A DNA stretch of 64,000 nt from Bacteroidetes bacterium UBA3022 (GTDB taxonomy: Bacteria > Bacteroidota > Bacteroidia > Chitinophagales > BACL12), in contig DDYY01000071.1 in the NCBI GenBank assembly GCA_002346225.1, positions 38,429-102,428 on the forward strand, read 5' to 3'. The translations under genes were made by a program, and so were the position numbers. A model generated the notes under the pieces. The model did no database searches. It was not told the DNA's origin and saw only the letters and a program-made list of their open reading frames with translations. Shown here in pieces: positions 31,971 through 40,337 of this stretch. Every line of letters begins with the position of its first letter. Position 1 is the first letter of the stretch.

Positions 31971-34130
31971 ATGAAATACCTACTCTTGCTGCTATCTGTC
32001 ACGATGACTTTGAGCGCTTGTAAAGAAAGCCCGAAAACAGACGATATAAGCGGTCCCGGTGCTGTGACTTATCCGCCAACCGCCACTGTTGACCAACAGG
32101 ATAATTACTTTGGAACCACCATTGCAGACCCCTATCGCTGGCTGGAGAACGAAGGTGATTCAGCAGTTACTGCATGGATTGAACAACAGAATGATGTTAC
32201 GTTCGGCTACCTGGAGCAAATCCCCTATCGCAGCCAAATGGAAGAACGGTTGACTCAACTGGCCAATTATCCTAAATCTACAACACCCTTCCATGCAGGA
32301 GACTATTACTTCTACGCTAAAAATGACGGATTGCAAAACCAGTATGTTACCTATTACAGAAAAGGTATGGACGGTGAAGAAAAAGTCTTCTTCGACCCCA
32401 ATACCCTTTCGGAAGATGGAACAGTTACCCTGAGTATCGCCGGGTTCAGCGCCGACAGAAAATACGTCACTTTGAGTCAAAGTGCTGCGGGTAGCGACTG
32501 GACAGAGTTGTATGTGCGGGAAGTAGCCACCAACACCCAGCTGGAAGATAAAATAGAATGGACAAAATTCGGTGGTGCCGCATGGTATGGAGATGGCTTT
32601 TTCTACAGCCGTTTCGATGCCCCCGGTGCCAATCAGACTTTTACAGGTGCCAGTGATAACCAGAAAGTGTATTACCATAAATTGGGTACACCCCAGTCGG
32701 AAGATGAATTAATCTATAAAGATCCGGCTCATCCTAAACGTTACTTTTTCGCATCCACTACCGACGATCAGCGCTACCTGCTGGTCTACCAGAGCGAGGG
32801 TACTTCCGGTACCGGAATCCTGTGGCGCGACCTGCAATCGAACGACAAACAACTAAGAACACTGTTTCAGGGATTTGACTGGGAATACACTGTGCTGGAC
32901 AACGAAGGCGATATGATGCTGGTGCTCACCAACTACGAAGCCCCCAACTATAAAGTTGTAATGGTAGATCCTAAGAATCCTGCACCTGAAAATTGGAAGG
33001 AAATCATTCCCGAAAAAGAAGAACTGCTGGAAGGCGTCAATGCCAGCGCCGGCAAACTTTTTGCCTTTTACCTTAAAGATGTAACGACCCGCATCTACCA
33101 GTATGACCGTTCCGGTAAGATGGAAAGAGAAGTGCAACTCCCGGGCTTGGGAACCGCAGGCGGATTCAACGGTGAAAAAACAGATACACAACTTTATTAT
33201 TCCTTCACTTCCTTTACTACCCCATCGGATATCTATAGCTACGATATTGCTTCCGGAAAATCTACCCTCTACAAGAAAAGCGAGGTAAACTTTGATGCAA
33301 GCAGGTACAAAACGGTTCAGGTATTCTATCCCAGCAAAGACGGGACTAAGATTCCTATGTTCCTTACCTACAAGAAAGACCTGCAACTCGATGGCAGCAA
33401 TCCCTGTCTGTTGTATGCTTATGGTGGTTTTAACATCGCCATTAAACCTTCCTTCAGCACATCGCGCATAGCATTGCTGGAACAGGGTTTTGTGTACGCA
33501 GTAGCCAATCTCAGAGGCGGCAGCGAATACGGTGAAGCATGGCATAAAGCAGGTATGCTGGATAAAAAACAAAATGTATTCGACGATTTCATCAGCGCTG
33601 CAGAATTCCTCATTCAGGAAAAATATACCTCCAGCGACAAACTGGCCATTCAGGGCCGCTCTAACGGTGGCTTACTGGTTGGTGCCGTTATGACCCAGCG
33701 CCCCGATTTGTTTGGCGTGGCACTGCCGGGCGTGGGTGTATTGGACATGCTGCGTTACCACAAATTTACTGTTGGCTGGGGCTGGGCTGTAGAATATGGC
33801 AGCAGTGATGATAGCACACAATTCCAGTACCTCATCCAATATTCACCGTTGCACAACGTCAAAGAGGGCACATCTTATCCGGCAACACTGATTACTACCG
33901 CCGATCATGATGATCGCGTAGTACCGGGTCACTCCTTCAAATTCGCAGCTACCCTGCAGGCAGCCCATGCCGGTGAAAATCCTGTTTTGATACGGATAGA
34001 TACCGATGCGGGACATGGAGCCGGGAAACCATTAGCGAAAGTCATTGAGGAAGATGCCGACTGGATGAGCTTTACCATGTGGAATCTGGGCATCCGCCAA
34101 CTGCAGAATACGGAAAGCAGGAAGCCCTGA
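31971..34130 (+). CDS. Prolyl oligopeptidase (S9A family), lipoprotein
   Basis: 719 residues. A signal with lipobox (LLLLSVTMTLSAC, acylated Cys17) places it in the periplasm or on a membrane. Residues about 40-430 are the seven-bladed propeller that limits access to short peptides (YPPTATVDQQDNYFGTTIADPYRWLEN is the typical start); the C-terminal alpha/beta hydrolase has the nucleophile Ser in IQGRSNGGLLVGAV (about 562-575), the Asp in TADHDDRVVPGHS and the His in DAGHGAGKP. It cleaves after proline in small peptides. A strong terminator follows. No operon partner. Confidence 0.96.
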   Translation: MKYLLLLLSVTMTLSACKESPKTDDISGPGAVTYPPTATVDQQDNYFGTTIADPYRWLENEGDSAVTAWIEQQNDVTFGYLEQIPYRSQMEERLTQLANYPKSTTPFHAGDYYFYAKNDGLQNQYVTYYRKGMDGEEKVFFDPNTLSEDGTVTLSIAGFSADRKYVTLSQSAAGSDWTELYVREVATNTQLEDKIEWTKFGGAAWYGDGFFYSRFDAPGANQTFTGASDNQKVYYHKLGTPQSEDELIYKDPAHPKRYFFASTTDDQRYLLVYQSEGTSGTGILWRDLQSNDKQLRTLFQGFDWEYTVLDNEGDMMLVLTNYEAPNYKVVMVDPKNPAPENWKEIIPEKEELLEGVNASAGKLFAFYLKDVTTRIYQYDRSGKMEREVQLPGLGTAGGFNGEKTDTQLYYSFTSFTTPSDIYSYDIASGKSTLYKKSEVNFDASRYKTVQVFYPSKDGTKIPMFLTYKKDLQLDGSNPCLLYAYGGFNIAIKPSFSTSRIALLEQGFVYAVANLRGGSEYGEAWHKAGMLDKKQNVFDDFISAAEFLIQEKYTSSDKLAIQGRSNGGLLVGAVMTQRPDLFGVALPGVGVLDMLRYHKFTVGWGWAVEYGSSDDSTQFQYLIQYSPLHNVKEGTSYPATLITTADHDDRVVPGHSFKFAATLQAAHAGENPVLIRIDTDAGHGAGKPLAKVIEEDADWMSFTMWNLGIRQLQNTESRKP

Positions 34131-34148
34131 CACCTGAAATTGCAATAA

Positions 34149-34181
34149 AAAAAGCCGAATGTAAGCAGCATTCGGCTTTTT
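34149..34181 (+). terminator. Rho-independent terminator after the prolyl oligopeptidase gene
   Basis: A 13-bp stem AAAAAGCCGAATG / CATTCGGCTTTTT with a 7-nt loop, ending in a T-run. Confidence 0.92.
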
Positions 34182-34195
34182 CATGTATCTCTTTG

Positions 34196-34203
34196 TAAAT
34201 TTG
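34196..34203 (+). promoter_or_regulatory. -7 promoter element (TAAATTTG) for tRNA-Arg
   Basis: A TAnnTTTG match with 10 nt before the mature tRNA 5' end, the same spacing as at tRNA-Ala. It lies just past the preceding terminator. Confidence 0.65.
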
Positions 34204-34213
34204 CCCCTCCAAT

Positions 34214-34286
34214 GGCCCCGTAGCTCAGTGGATAGAGCATCTGCCTTCTAAGCAGATGGTCACACGTTCGAATCGTGTCGGGGTCA
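34214..34286 (+). tRNA. tRNA-Arg (anticodon TCT), CCA not encoded
   Basis: A 73-nt cloverleaf: acceptor GGCCCCG / CGGGGTC with one G-U pair, D arm AGCTCAGTGGATAGAGC, anticodon stem TCTGC / GCAGA around loop CTTCTAA (anticodon TCT, reads AGA and perhaps AGG), T arm CACGTTCGAATCGTG, and discriminator A. The genome continues with CAT, so CCA must be added by tRNA nucleotidyltransferase, unlike tRNA-Ala in this window. Confidence 0.97.
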
Positions 34287-34289
34287 CAT

Positions 34290-34325
34290 AGCAGCAGCAC
34301 CTGATGGGTGTTGCTGTTGTTTTTT
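34290..34325 (+). terminator. Likely terminator after tRNA-Arg
   Basis: An imperfect stem, CAGCACC paired with GGTGTTG including a G-T pair and extendable outward, is followed by a run of T at 34320-34325. Confidence 0.6.
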
Positions 34326-34340
34326 ACGCACCCACCTGGT

Positions 34341-35738
34341 TCACTCCACCACCAACCGCTGTGCGCCAGGCAACCAGCCGGATGCAGTCCGGAAGCGCAG
34401 CAGGTAAACACCCGAAGCTATTCCATCTAAATCGATTGTTTGTAGGGGACCGGCAACGGACCACTCCCTTACCTTCTTTCCGGAAAGGTTGTAACAGTAG
34501 GCTGTGGCCAGATCTACCTCATTCATCGCTACAGTCACCGTACCACTGGCAGGATTGGGATAGACATCAAGGTGCATAGTTGGCTGGTCCACCACTGGCA
34601 ATGTTAGATCTATCACTCCTCTTATCAGCGCGAATTGGGTGGTATCGCCCGCATTGCTGAACCCGCTTACCCAGTAATTACCCGCTACGTCACTGTGTAT
34701 ATCATAAGCATAATCTACATTGCTGCCTCCGTAATACCATCGCTGCAATTCCTCTCCGGCCATATCTGCATGCACCACAAAAATATCGTTGTTCTCAGTG
34801 AGCGCATTGTAACCAAACCCGGTTATCAGATACGATCCGTCTGCGGCTTCAGCTACGTCATAACCTGCCTCGCTACCGGCGATATCTCCCAGCCACTGTA
34901 CCCAGTCAATCGTGCCAAGGGTATCTATCTGAACCAGCAAAATATCGAATGCAGGACCTGCAGCGGTAGCTGATTCACCTGTCATAATGAGTTTTCCGAA
35001 GCTATTCATTAGGAGATTTTTACATCCGCTGTTGTAGGGTAGTGTTACGGGAAATTCTCCCTCCACCACACCATCGGAGGTAAGTGAAAATATAATAGCA
35101 TTGTAGCCAACCCCTTCTATCCACTTGTCAGCACTGATGAAGATGGTGCCACCCGGAGAAACACAAATTCCCATTGCATAGTCATTCACCTCACTGCCCC
35201 AGATTGTGCGCCATATCTGGTTGCCCGCGTTGTCGTATTTGGCCACCAGCATGTCATTGCCTTCCCCGACAGATGCTGTGACAAACCCTGCTACCAGAAT
35301 ATACCCTTCGGAATCAATGGCCAGCGAATAGAAATCTTCATTTCTGTCTGCAACGCCGAAAGTACTCCTCCATAGCAATGTTCCGGATGTGTCCACCGCC
35401 AGCAGAAATCCATCCATATTGCCGTCACTGTCAATTACATCCCCGCAAATGACCACCGTAGTTGCATTCAATGCAATCATATTATTGACGAACTCATCAT
35501 CGTTGAGTCCCAGATTCTTATCCCATAACTTATTGTCTTCGCTGTCCCGTCGCGACAAGTAAACATCTTCACTCAATTGACGGTAGGTTCCAGTAAACAG
35601 GATATCTCCATTCTCCAGCAACACAGAGGCTGCCCCCCTGCTGCTGTTGGAGCCGGCACTGAAAAACCAGGCTGCTTCCGGCAACTGGGCAACCAGCGTT
35701 ACAGGCAGGAGACAGAACAGGAAGAGGAAACGCATCAT
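34341..35738 (-). CDS. Secreted propeller-like protein with T9SS type A sorting domain
   Basis: 465 residues. Signal peptide (FLFLFCLLPVTLVAQ), then about 350 residues of SBBP/propeller-like repeats with recurring LLENGDILFTG, LLWRSTFGVADRNED, IWRTIWGSEVNDYA and IDWVQWLGDIAGSEAGYDVAEA blades. The last 80 residues carry the type A sorting domain (LDVYPNPASGTVTVAM, CYNLSGKKVREW, GVYLLRF). It is therefore a T9SS cargo protein, secreted or anchored to the surface; ligand unknown. Its start overlaps the AtpI-like stop by 4 bp; an ATG one codon later is equally possible. It ends a run of genes otherwise devoted to cell shape and ATP synthase assembly. Confidence 0.9.
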   Translation of the reverse strand: MMRFLFLFCLLPVTLVAQLPEAAWFFSAGSNSSRGAASVLLENGDILFTGTYRQLSEDVYLSRRDSEDNKLWDKNLGLNDDEFVNNMIALNATTVVICGDVIDSDGNMDGFLLAVDTSGTLLWRSTFGVADRNEDFYSLAIDSEGYILVAGFVTASVGEGNDMLVAKYDNAGNQIWRTIWGSEVNDYAMGICVSPGGTIFISADKWIEGVGYNAIIFSLTSDGVVEGEFPVTLPYNSGCKNLLMNSFGKLIMTGESATAAGPAFDILLVQIDTLGTIDWVQWLGDIAGSEAGYDVAEAADGSYLITGFGYNALTENNDIFVVHADMAGEELQRWYYGGSNVDYAYDIHSDVAGNYWVSGFSNAGDTTQFALIRGVIDLTLPVVDQPTMHLDVYPNPASGTVTVAMNEVDLATAYCYNLSGKKVREWSVAGPLQTIDLDGIASGVYLLRFRTASGWLPGAQRLVVE

Positions 35739-36127
35739 TTGGAAGGTGTGGTTTTATTAAAACGCAGCAACCAGATAGTTTCCCAAATAAGGAAGGAAAA
35801 GTACACCCAGGCAAATGGTATGGCAAATGCGATAGAGTTGGCTGCAACGCCTACGACACTTTTATAAATGAGGACCATGGCTCCCGCAACAAAGAACTTG
35901 AGAATCATTCCGGTAAAGAAGATATTCATGAAATGCTGAAAGCGCTCTCCCAGACTGCGGGAAATCATGATGAATGTGATCAGTGTGAGGGCAAAGAATA
36001 CGCCATAACTGATCCAGGCAAACTGCATGGCATCTGCAACAAAATCCCATTGGCCAATGGCCAACAGTACTGCAGCAATCAGTGTAGCTACCATTAGAAA
36101 GCGCGGTAAAAAAGCAAAGTTGTTCAT
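35735..36127 (-). CDS. AtpI-like small membrane protein
   Basis: 130 residues from the ATG at 36127; the frame extends upstream through the AtpZ-like gene and this start overlaps that gene's stop by 4 bp. Four predicted transmembrane helices: FLMVATLIAAVLLAIGQW, AWISYGVFFALTLITFIMI, FFTGMILKFFVAGAMVLIY, and FAIPFAWVYFSFLIWETIWLL. In many Bacteroidota a protein of this size lies between atpZ and atpB and is treated as an AtpI-type F0 assembly or Mg2+-handling factor. Here no ATP synthase gene follows; a T9SS cargo gene does. Assignment is by context and topology, since the family has few fixed residues. Confidence 0.72.
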   Translation of the reverse strand: MNNFAFLPRFLMVATLIAAVLLAIGQWDFVADAMQFAWISYGVFFALTLITFIMISRSLGERFQHFMNIFFTGMILKFFVAGAMVLIYKSVVGVAANSIAFAIPFAWVYFSFLIWETIWLLRFNKTTPSK

Positions 36128-36369
36128 GGGTCTTTTCTGATAAACTCTTTTAAAACAGTGTATAGCCCGGTTGCAACACCCAGCAGGGAAAGTAACACCG
36201 TCAACCAGGGATCTGTTCCCCACAAGGCATCCAGGCGCATTCCTCCCCATACACCAATAAAGATGGCAGCAAATAGCTGAAAGGCAACGTTGGAATAGCG
36301 AAGATAACTGTTAAGCGACTGCCTGGGCTTCCCTTTCTCTGGTGGGGGTGGTGTTGGCTTTTTCTGCAT
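36124..36369 (-). CDS. AtpZ/AtpI family F0 assembly protein
   Basis: 81 residues from the ATG at 36369. A Pro/Lys-rich N-terminus (QKKPTPPPPEKGKPRQ) is followed by two transmembrane helices (YSNVAFQLFAAIFIGVWGGMRLD and PWLTVLLSLLGVATGLYTVL) and the C-terminal EFIRKDP, the usual AtpZ form (AtpI_1). AtpZ/AtpI help c-ring assembly and may form a Mg2+/Ca2+ channel. Its first about 19 codons overlap the 3' end of the bactofilin gene in another frame (36311-36369), so the two are tightly coupled. Confidence 0.82.
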   Translation of the reverse strand: MQKKPTPPPPEKGKPRQSLNSYLRYSNVAFQLFAAIFIGVWGGMRLDALWGTDPWLTVLLSLLGVATGLYTVLKEFIRKDP

Positions 36370-36751
36370 GCGTATTGCGCTTTTCTTTACCGCCCATTGT
36401 GCAAACGCCATTGAAGCGTGCACCATTTTCTATGACAATCTTACCGGTATGAATGTTTCCTTCCACAACAGCTGTAGATTTCAGGATAAGGGTGTCATTG
36501 ACCTCAATATCTCCTGAAATTTTGCCTTCGATGTCGGCATTCTTGCAAAAAATATCGCCTTCCACTGCGCCACTTGGCCCAATAGCTACTTTCGATTTGC
36601 AGCGCAAGGTGCCCCTGATAATACCCTCTACGCGAATATCACCGTCACTAATCAACTCGCCATTGAGTTCTGTTCCATGGTTGATCCGGTTGGAAACCAG
36701 CATACTTTTGGCTGATGCAGCACCGGACTCTGAGTTTTTACTGTTAAACAT
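36311..36751 (-). CDS. Bactofilin (polymer-forming cytoskeletal protein)
   Basis: 146 residues. The central about 95 residues are the bactofilin right-handed beta-helix: RINHGTELNGELISDGDIRVEGIIRG, LRCKSKVAIGPSGAVEGDIFCKNADIEGKISGD, LILKSTAVVEGNI. The tail (about 115-146) is charged and low in complexity. Bactofilins polymerise without nucleotides and place cell-wall enzymes at sites of curvature or growth. It starts 8 bp after the M23 peptidase gene, the same pairing that controls shape in Helicobacter, Leptospira and Hyphomonas; the peptidase is its probable partner. Confidence 0.95.
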   Translation of the reverse strand: MFNSKNSESGAASAKSMLVSNRINHGTELNGELISDGDIRVEGIIRGTLRCKSKVAIGPSGAVEGDIFCKNADIEGKISGDIEVNDTLILKSTAVVEGNIHTGKIVIENGARFNGVCTMGGKEKRNTHAEKANTTPTREREAQAVA

Positions 36752-36759
36752 GGCCTAAT

Positions 36760-37638
36760 TTAATTAAAGATGATGAGGGATTCAGGATCTATCGCAACCT
36801 TATTGTGCCAGAGTTCGAAATGCAGATGGGGGCCTGAACTTAACTCTCCCGTATTCCCGATTACGGCGATCACATCTCCTGCTCTCACAAAATTACCCCT
36901 TTTTTTCAGCAACTGCGAATTATGCTTGTACATCGAAATTAAACCATAATCATGTTGCACCACAATGACATTGCCGGATTCTACATTCCAGTAACTGTCT
37001 ATCACGGTTCCGGCCAGACAGGCTTTGATGGGCGTATTCGCCTGGGCTACCACATCCAGGCCATAATGGTCTTCCCCCGGGTCGAACCTGCTGGTAATGG
37101 TACCTTTCACCGGAGGGAAAAAATGCAAAGAGCGAAAGTTCTCCTTGCCGGTTTGCTGTGGGTCTACTGAAGTTAAACTGAACAAATCTTCCTGCTCTAC
37201 CTGTTGCCGAAGCGCCCTGTCCAGTGCAGAAATAGAGTCCAGCCCAATGGCAGCGTACTCGTCTACCGTTAGTGTATCACGACCCACTACAGTATCCAAC
37301 TCGCCTTTGAGCGTTTTCGAAAGATTGGATAAGTATATTTCATTGGCATTCATTTGCCGCAAAAGCGAGTCTGCAGTGGCGCTGTTTTCGAGCAACTGAC
37401 GTGTTGTGTTGACCTCCGAGTAGCCGGCGACGTAACTTTTTAGGGGAGTCAACACAATGAGCAAATACACCAGAAAAGCCAGTACAACGAACATGGTACT
37501 GAAAATCACAATGAGGTTCATGGCGCTGAGTTTCACGCTGGTCTCTACCTCAAAGGTCTTATCGTGCATGATTACCAGGCGGTACTTATTGCGCAGCCGC
37601 TGCCTCCAATTCTGCTTTTCTGTTGGATTCCCTGCCAT
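36760..37638 (-). CDS. M23 family peptidoglycan endopeptidase, membrane-anchored
   Basis: 292 residues. A cytoplasmic N-terminus of about 45 residues (basic, KYRLVIMHDKTFEVETSVKLS), one transmembrane helix (LIVIFSTMFVVLAFLVYLLIVL), a coiled-coil stretch (about 75-150) and a C-terminal LytM/M23 domain with the zinc motif HYGLDV, the turn LSSGPHLHFELW and the final VAIDPE. All expected zinc ligands are visible, so it should be an active DD- or LD-endopeptidase. It is the first gene of the run leading to bactofilin; SprE is divergent upstream. Confidence 0.94.
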   Translation of the reverse strand: MAGNPTEKQNWRQRLRNKYRLVIMHDKTFEVETSVKLSAMNLIVIFSTMFVVLAFLVYLLIVLTPLKSYVAGYSEVNTTRQLLENSATADSLLRQMNANEIYLSNLSKTLKGELDTVVGRDTLTVDEYAAIGLDSISALDRALRQQVEQEDLFSLTSVDPQQTGKENFRSLHFFPPVKGTITSRFDPGEDHYGLDVVAQANTPIKACLAGTVIDSYWNVESGNVIVVQHDYGLISMYKHNSQLLKKRGNFVRAGDVIAVIGNTGELSSGPHLHFELWHNKVAIDPESLIIFN

Positions 37639-37677
37639 AGTGGCGTTTACCGGTTATTTTTTCTCCCTACTTAATAA

Positions 37678-37685
37678 TAAATTTG
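37678..37685 (+). promoter_or_regulatory. -7 promoter element (TAAATTTG) for sprE/porW
   Basis: A TAnnTTTG match 45 nt upstream of the sprE ATG at 37731, in the divergent gap with the M23 gene. Confidence 0.45.
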
Positions 37686-37730
37686 TGTCTTCTGCATTAA
37701 CAATCATAGGTCTTCTTAAAACCCATCCGC

Positions 37731-40337
37731 TTGCCCAGACAGCTTTCCTACATAGCGCTCACAATTTTAGCACTTTTTTTGATGTCGGCTTGCGCCTCTT
37801 CAAAGAAGGAGTCCTTTATATCGAGAGCCTATCACGATATCACTGCCAGAGACAACGGTTATTTCAATGCAAAATTATTGCTGGCCCAAAGCGCAGAAAA
37901 CCTCTGGAACAGCCAGGAAGAAGACTATTCAAAAACATTACCCGTATTCAAATTCGGATCGAAGGATGCAGCACAAGCGGAACAGACCAGTCTGGATGAG
38001 GTCATAAAGAAGTCTTCTATCGTCATTCAGTTGCATAAAAAAAGCAAATGGGTAGACGATTGTTACCTGCTTATCGGCAAAGCTAATTTCTACGAGCGCA
38101 ACTACGATGAGGCCATCACCTCCTTCCAGTACATCATCAACAAGTACGAAGAAGGCCCGCGGAAGAAAAAGAAAAAGAAGAAAAAGAAAAAAGATGATGA
38201 GCCGGGTTTCATTTCCCAGCTGCAGCATCAGCCTGTGGCCAATGAAGCAGCACTCTGGATTGTAAGAAGCCTGGTGGAAGAAAAGAAATACTCCGATGCC
38301 AAAACCGCCCTGGCAGTTATCAAGGGCAACAGCAAATTTCCCGAAGAGCTGCTCGACGATCTCTACGCCACAGAAGCACACTTGTACCAGCGCCAGGGTC
38401 AGACGGAATCTTGTATCAATGCATTAACGCTGGCGGCAGAAGATACCAAAGACAAAGCCCTGAAGGCGCGCTACCATTTCATACTGGCCCAACTCAATGA
38501 ACAAATAGGAAACTACCAGCAGTCAGTTGATGAATTGAACCAGGTTATTAAACTGAAGCCGGATTACGTTACAGACTTCTACGCCCGTTTGTATGTCGCT
38601 ACGCAGGGCATGGAGTATTTCGGTATGTCTTCCCAGAAAACGGAAGGCGTCCTGAAGGACATGCTGAAAGAGGATAAGTACAAAGAGTTTTTCCCACTTA
38701 TCTACAATACGCTGGCCGATATCGAATTAGCAGGCAGTAATACCAAGGGCGCCAAGGAATACCTCAGGATGGGTATTAAAACCGGTGATGTAGCCCCGGA
38801 GGAAAAGGCTATCAGTTACGTCAAACTCGGCGACATTTTTTACGACGACGCGGAATTCCAACCTGCCTATAACAGTTACGATTCAGCGCTGATGACCCTG
38901 AACAGGGAATACCCACGTCATAGAGAAGTGATGGACCGACGCGATGGTCTTATCGATCTCGTTAAGGCACTCAAAACCATCGAGACGGAGAAACGACTGC
39001 AATACCTCGCCGGCCTGAATGATTATGAGCTGGAACTGGAGATTGCCAAGATGATTGAAGAAGATGAGGCTGCCAACCAGCAGGATTTCCTTACAGACGG
39101 CAATCAGAATCAAAACGAAAAACCTACGGGCAGCGGTAGTGACTTTTACTTTTATAACCTCACCCTGCTCAGTCGCGGGCAGGCCGACTTTAAACAACAA
39201 TGGGGAGCCCGAAAGCTGGAAGATAACTGGAGGCGTTCAGATAAACGTTCTTACGGGGAAGAAGATGTGGCTGAGAATATCGGCACACAGGAACCGGAAG
39301 AGTCTGACATCGACCTGAACAGCGATAAGTTGACACGCGAGCAAATTATCAATAGCCTGCCTAAAAGCGATGAGGCCATGGCCATTTCCAATGACCGTAT
39401 CGCAGGTGCACTGTATAAAGCAGGAAGCATCTACCGCCAAAAGTTCAGCAACAACAAAAAGGCATCTGAGTATTTCGATCAGAACATCAATGAATACCCC
39501 GCGAATGCTTTCGAATTGCAGTCCCTGTATCAACAGTATGTGCTATTCGATGGACAGCCTAAACAGGATGTTTACCGCAGCGCTATTCTCGAACGCTATC
39601 CCAACAGCCTGTTCGCCAACCTGATCCGCGACCCCGACTACCTCAAAAACCAAATGAAAAAGGATGAAGAGGTGGAAGCTTATTACGCCACTACCTACGA
39701 ATACTATACTGCCGGAGATCTGGCTACACTCCGCCAAAGACTGGTGGCCGCCGATTCACTGTATCCCAACAATCCCTTGCAGCCCAAATTTGATATGCTG
39801 CGGGCACTGTCACTCGCAGGCAGCGATGACATGGAACCATTTATTGAAGCACTTAACAAAGTCATCAATGACCATCCGGATGATGAGGTAGCTGACAGAG
39901 CCGAAGCTATACTTAAGCTCATCAACAAGGGGGAAGAAAAAGAAGAAGCATCGGGCGGCGTTTATAATTACAAGCCGAAGGAAGAACACTATGCCATTAT
40001 TATCCTGCCTGCAAAAAGCAAGGACGCTACGAGCGTAAAAAACAAGCTCGCCGACTTCAATACAAAAAATTACAATCTGAAAAAGCTGCGCATCAGCTCC
40101 CTCCTTTTTGGAAATGACCTTACGCTGGTCCTCATCAAAACCTTCGATGCCAGTGAAGATGCCATGAACTACTACAGGTTCCTGAACCAGTCTTTCCCAA
40201 CTACTTTCGAAGGTATTGATATGGAAGAAAGTAGTTTCTTTGTGGTATCGAAATCGAATTATGTACAGCTGTACAAATCGAAAGACCTGGATACGTATGT
40301 TGACTTTTTTAATGAATTTTATACAGTAGAGGACTGA
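37731..40337 (+). CDS. sprE: SprE/PorW, TPR lipoprotein of the type IX secretion system
   Basis: 868 residues. Signal with lipobox (TILALFLMSAC), then the family start motif FISRAYHDITARDNGYFNAKLLLAQ (about 29-53) and many TPR units (KANFYERNYDEAITSFQYII, AALWIVRSLVEEKKYSDAKTALA, ARYHFILAQLNEQIGNYQQSVDELNQV and more up to about 740). The final about 110 residues (HYAIIILPAKSKDATSVKNKLADFN to FEGIDMEESSFFVVSKSNY) are the conserved C-terminal domain. SprE/PorW links the PorK/N ring to the translocon and is essential for secretion and gliding. A run of ten lysines (residues 145-154) is unusual. Its stop overlaps the PBP1A start (TGATG). Confidence 0.94.
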   Translation: MPRQLSYIALTILALFLMSACASSKKESFISRAYHDITARDNGYFNAKLLLAQSAENLWNSQEEDYSKTLPVFKFGSKDAAQAEQTSLDEVIKKSSIVIQLHKKSKWVDDCYLLIGKANFYERNYDEAITSFQYIINKYEEGPRKKKKKKKKKKDDEPGFISQLQHQPVANEAALWIVRSLVEEKKYSDAKTALAVIKGNSKFPEELLDDLYATEAHLYQRQGQTESCINALTLAAEDTKDKALKARYHFILAQLNEQIGNYQQSVDELNQVIKLKPDYVTDFYARLYVATQGMEYFGMSSQKTEGVLKDMLKEDKYKEFFPLIYNTLADIELAGSNTKGAKEYLRMGIKTGDVAPEEKAISYVKLGDIFYDDAEFQPAYNSYDSALMTLNREYPRHREVMDRRDGLIDLVKALKTIETEKRLQYLAGLNDYELELEIAKMIEEDEAANQQDFLTDGNQNQNEKPTGSGSDFYFYNLTLLSRGQADFKQQWGARKLEDNWRRSDKRSYGEEDVAENIGTQEPEESDIDLNSDKLTREQIINSLPKSDEAMAISNDRIAGALYKAGSIYRQKFSNNKKASEYFDQNINEYPANAFELQSLYQQYVLFDGQPKQDVYRSAILERYPNSLFANLIRDPDYLKNQMKKDEEVEAYYATTYEYYTAGDLATLRQRLVAADSLYPNNPLQPKFDMLRALSLAGSDDMEPFIEALNKVINDHPDDEVADRAEAILKLINKGEEKEEASGGVYNYKPKEEHYAIIILPAKSKDATSVKNKLADFNTKNYNLKKLRISSLLFGNDLTLVLIKTFDASEDAMNYYRFLNQSFPTTFEGIDMEESSFFVVSKSNYVQLYKSKDLDTYVDFFNEFYTVED

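Noticed and set aside
32853..33572. A 239-codon minus-strand frame inside the prolyl oligopeptidase gene
   Set aside because: It is antisense to the conserved propeller and catalytic domain.
34700..35700. Repeated GGT/GAT-rich segments in the propeller protein, considered as a DNA repeat array
   Set aside because: The repetition is at the protein level (propeller blades) and the DNA copies are diverged; it is not a CRISPR or tandem DNA repeat.
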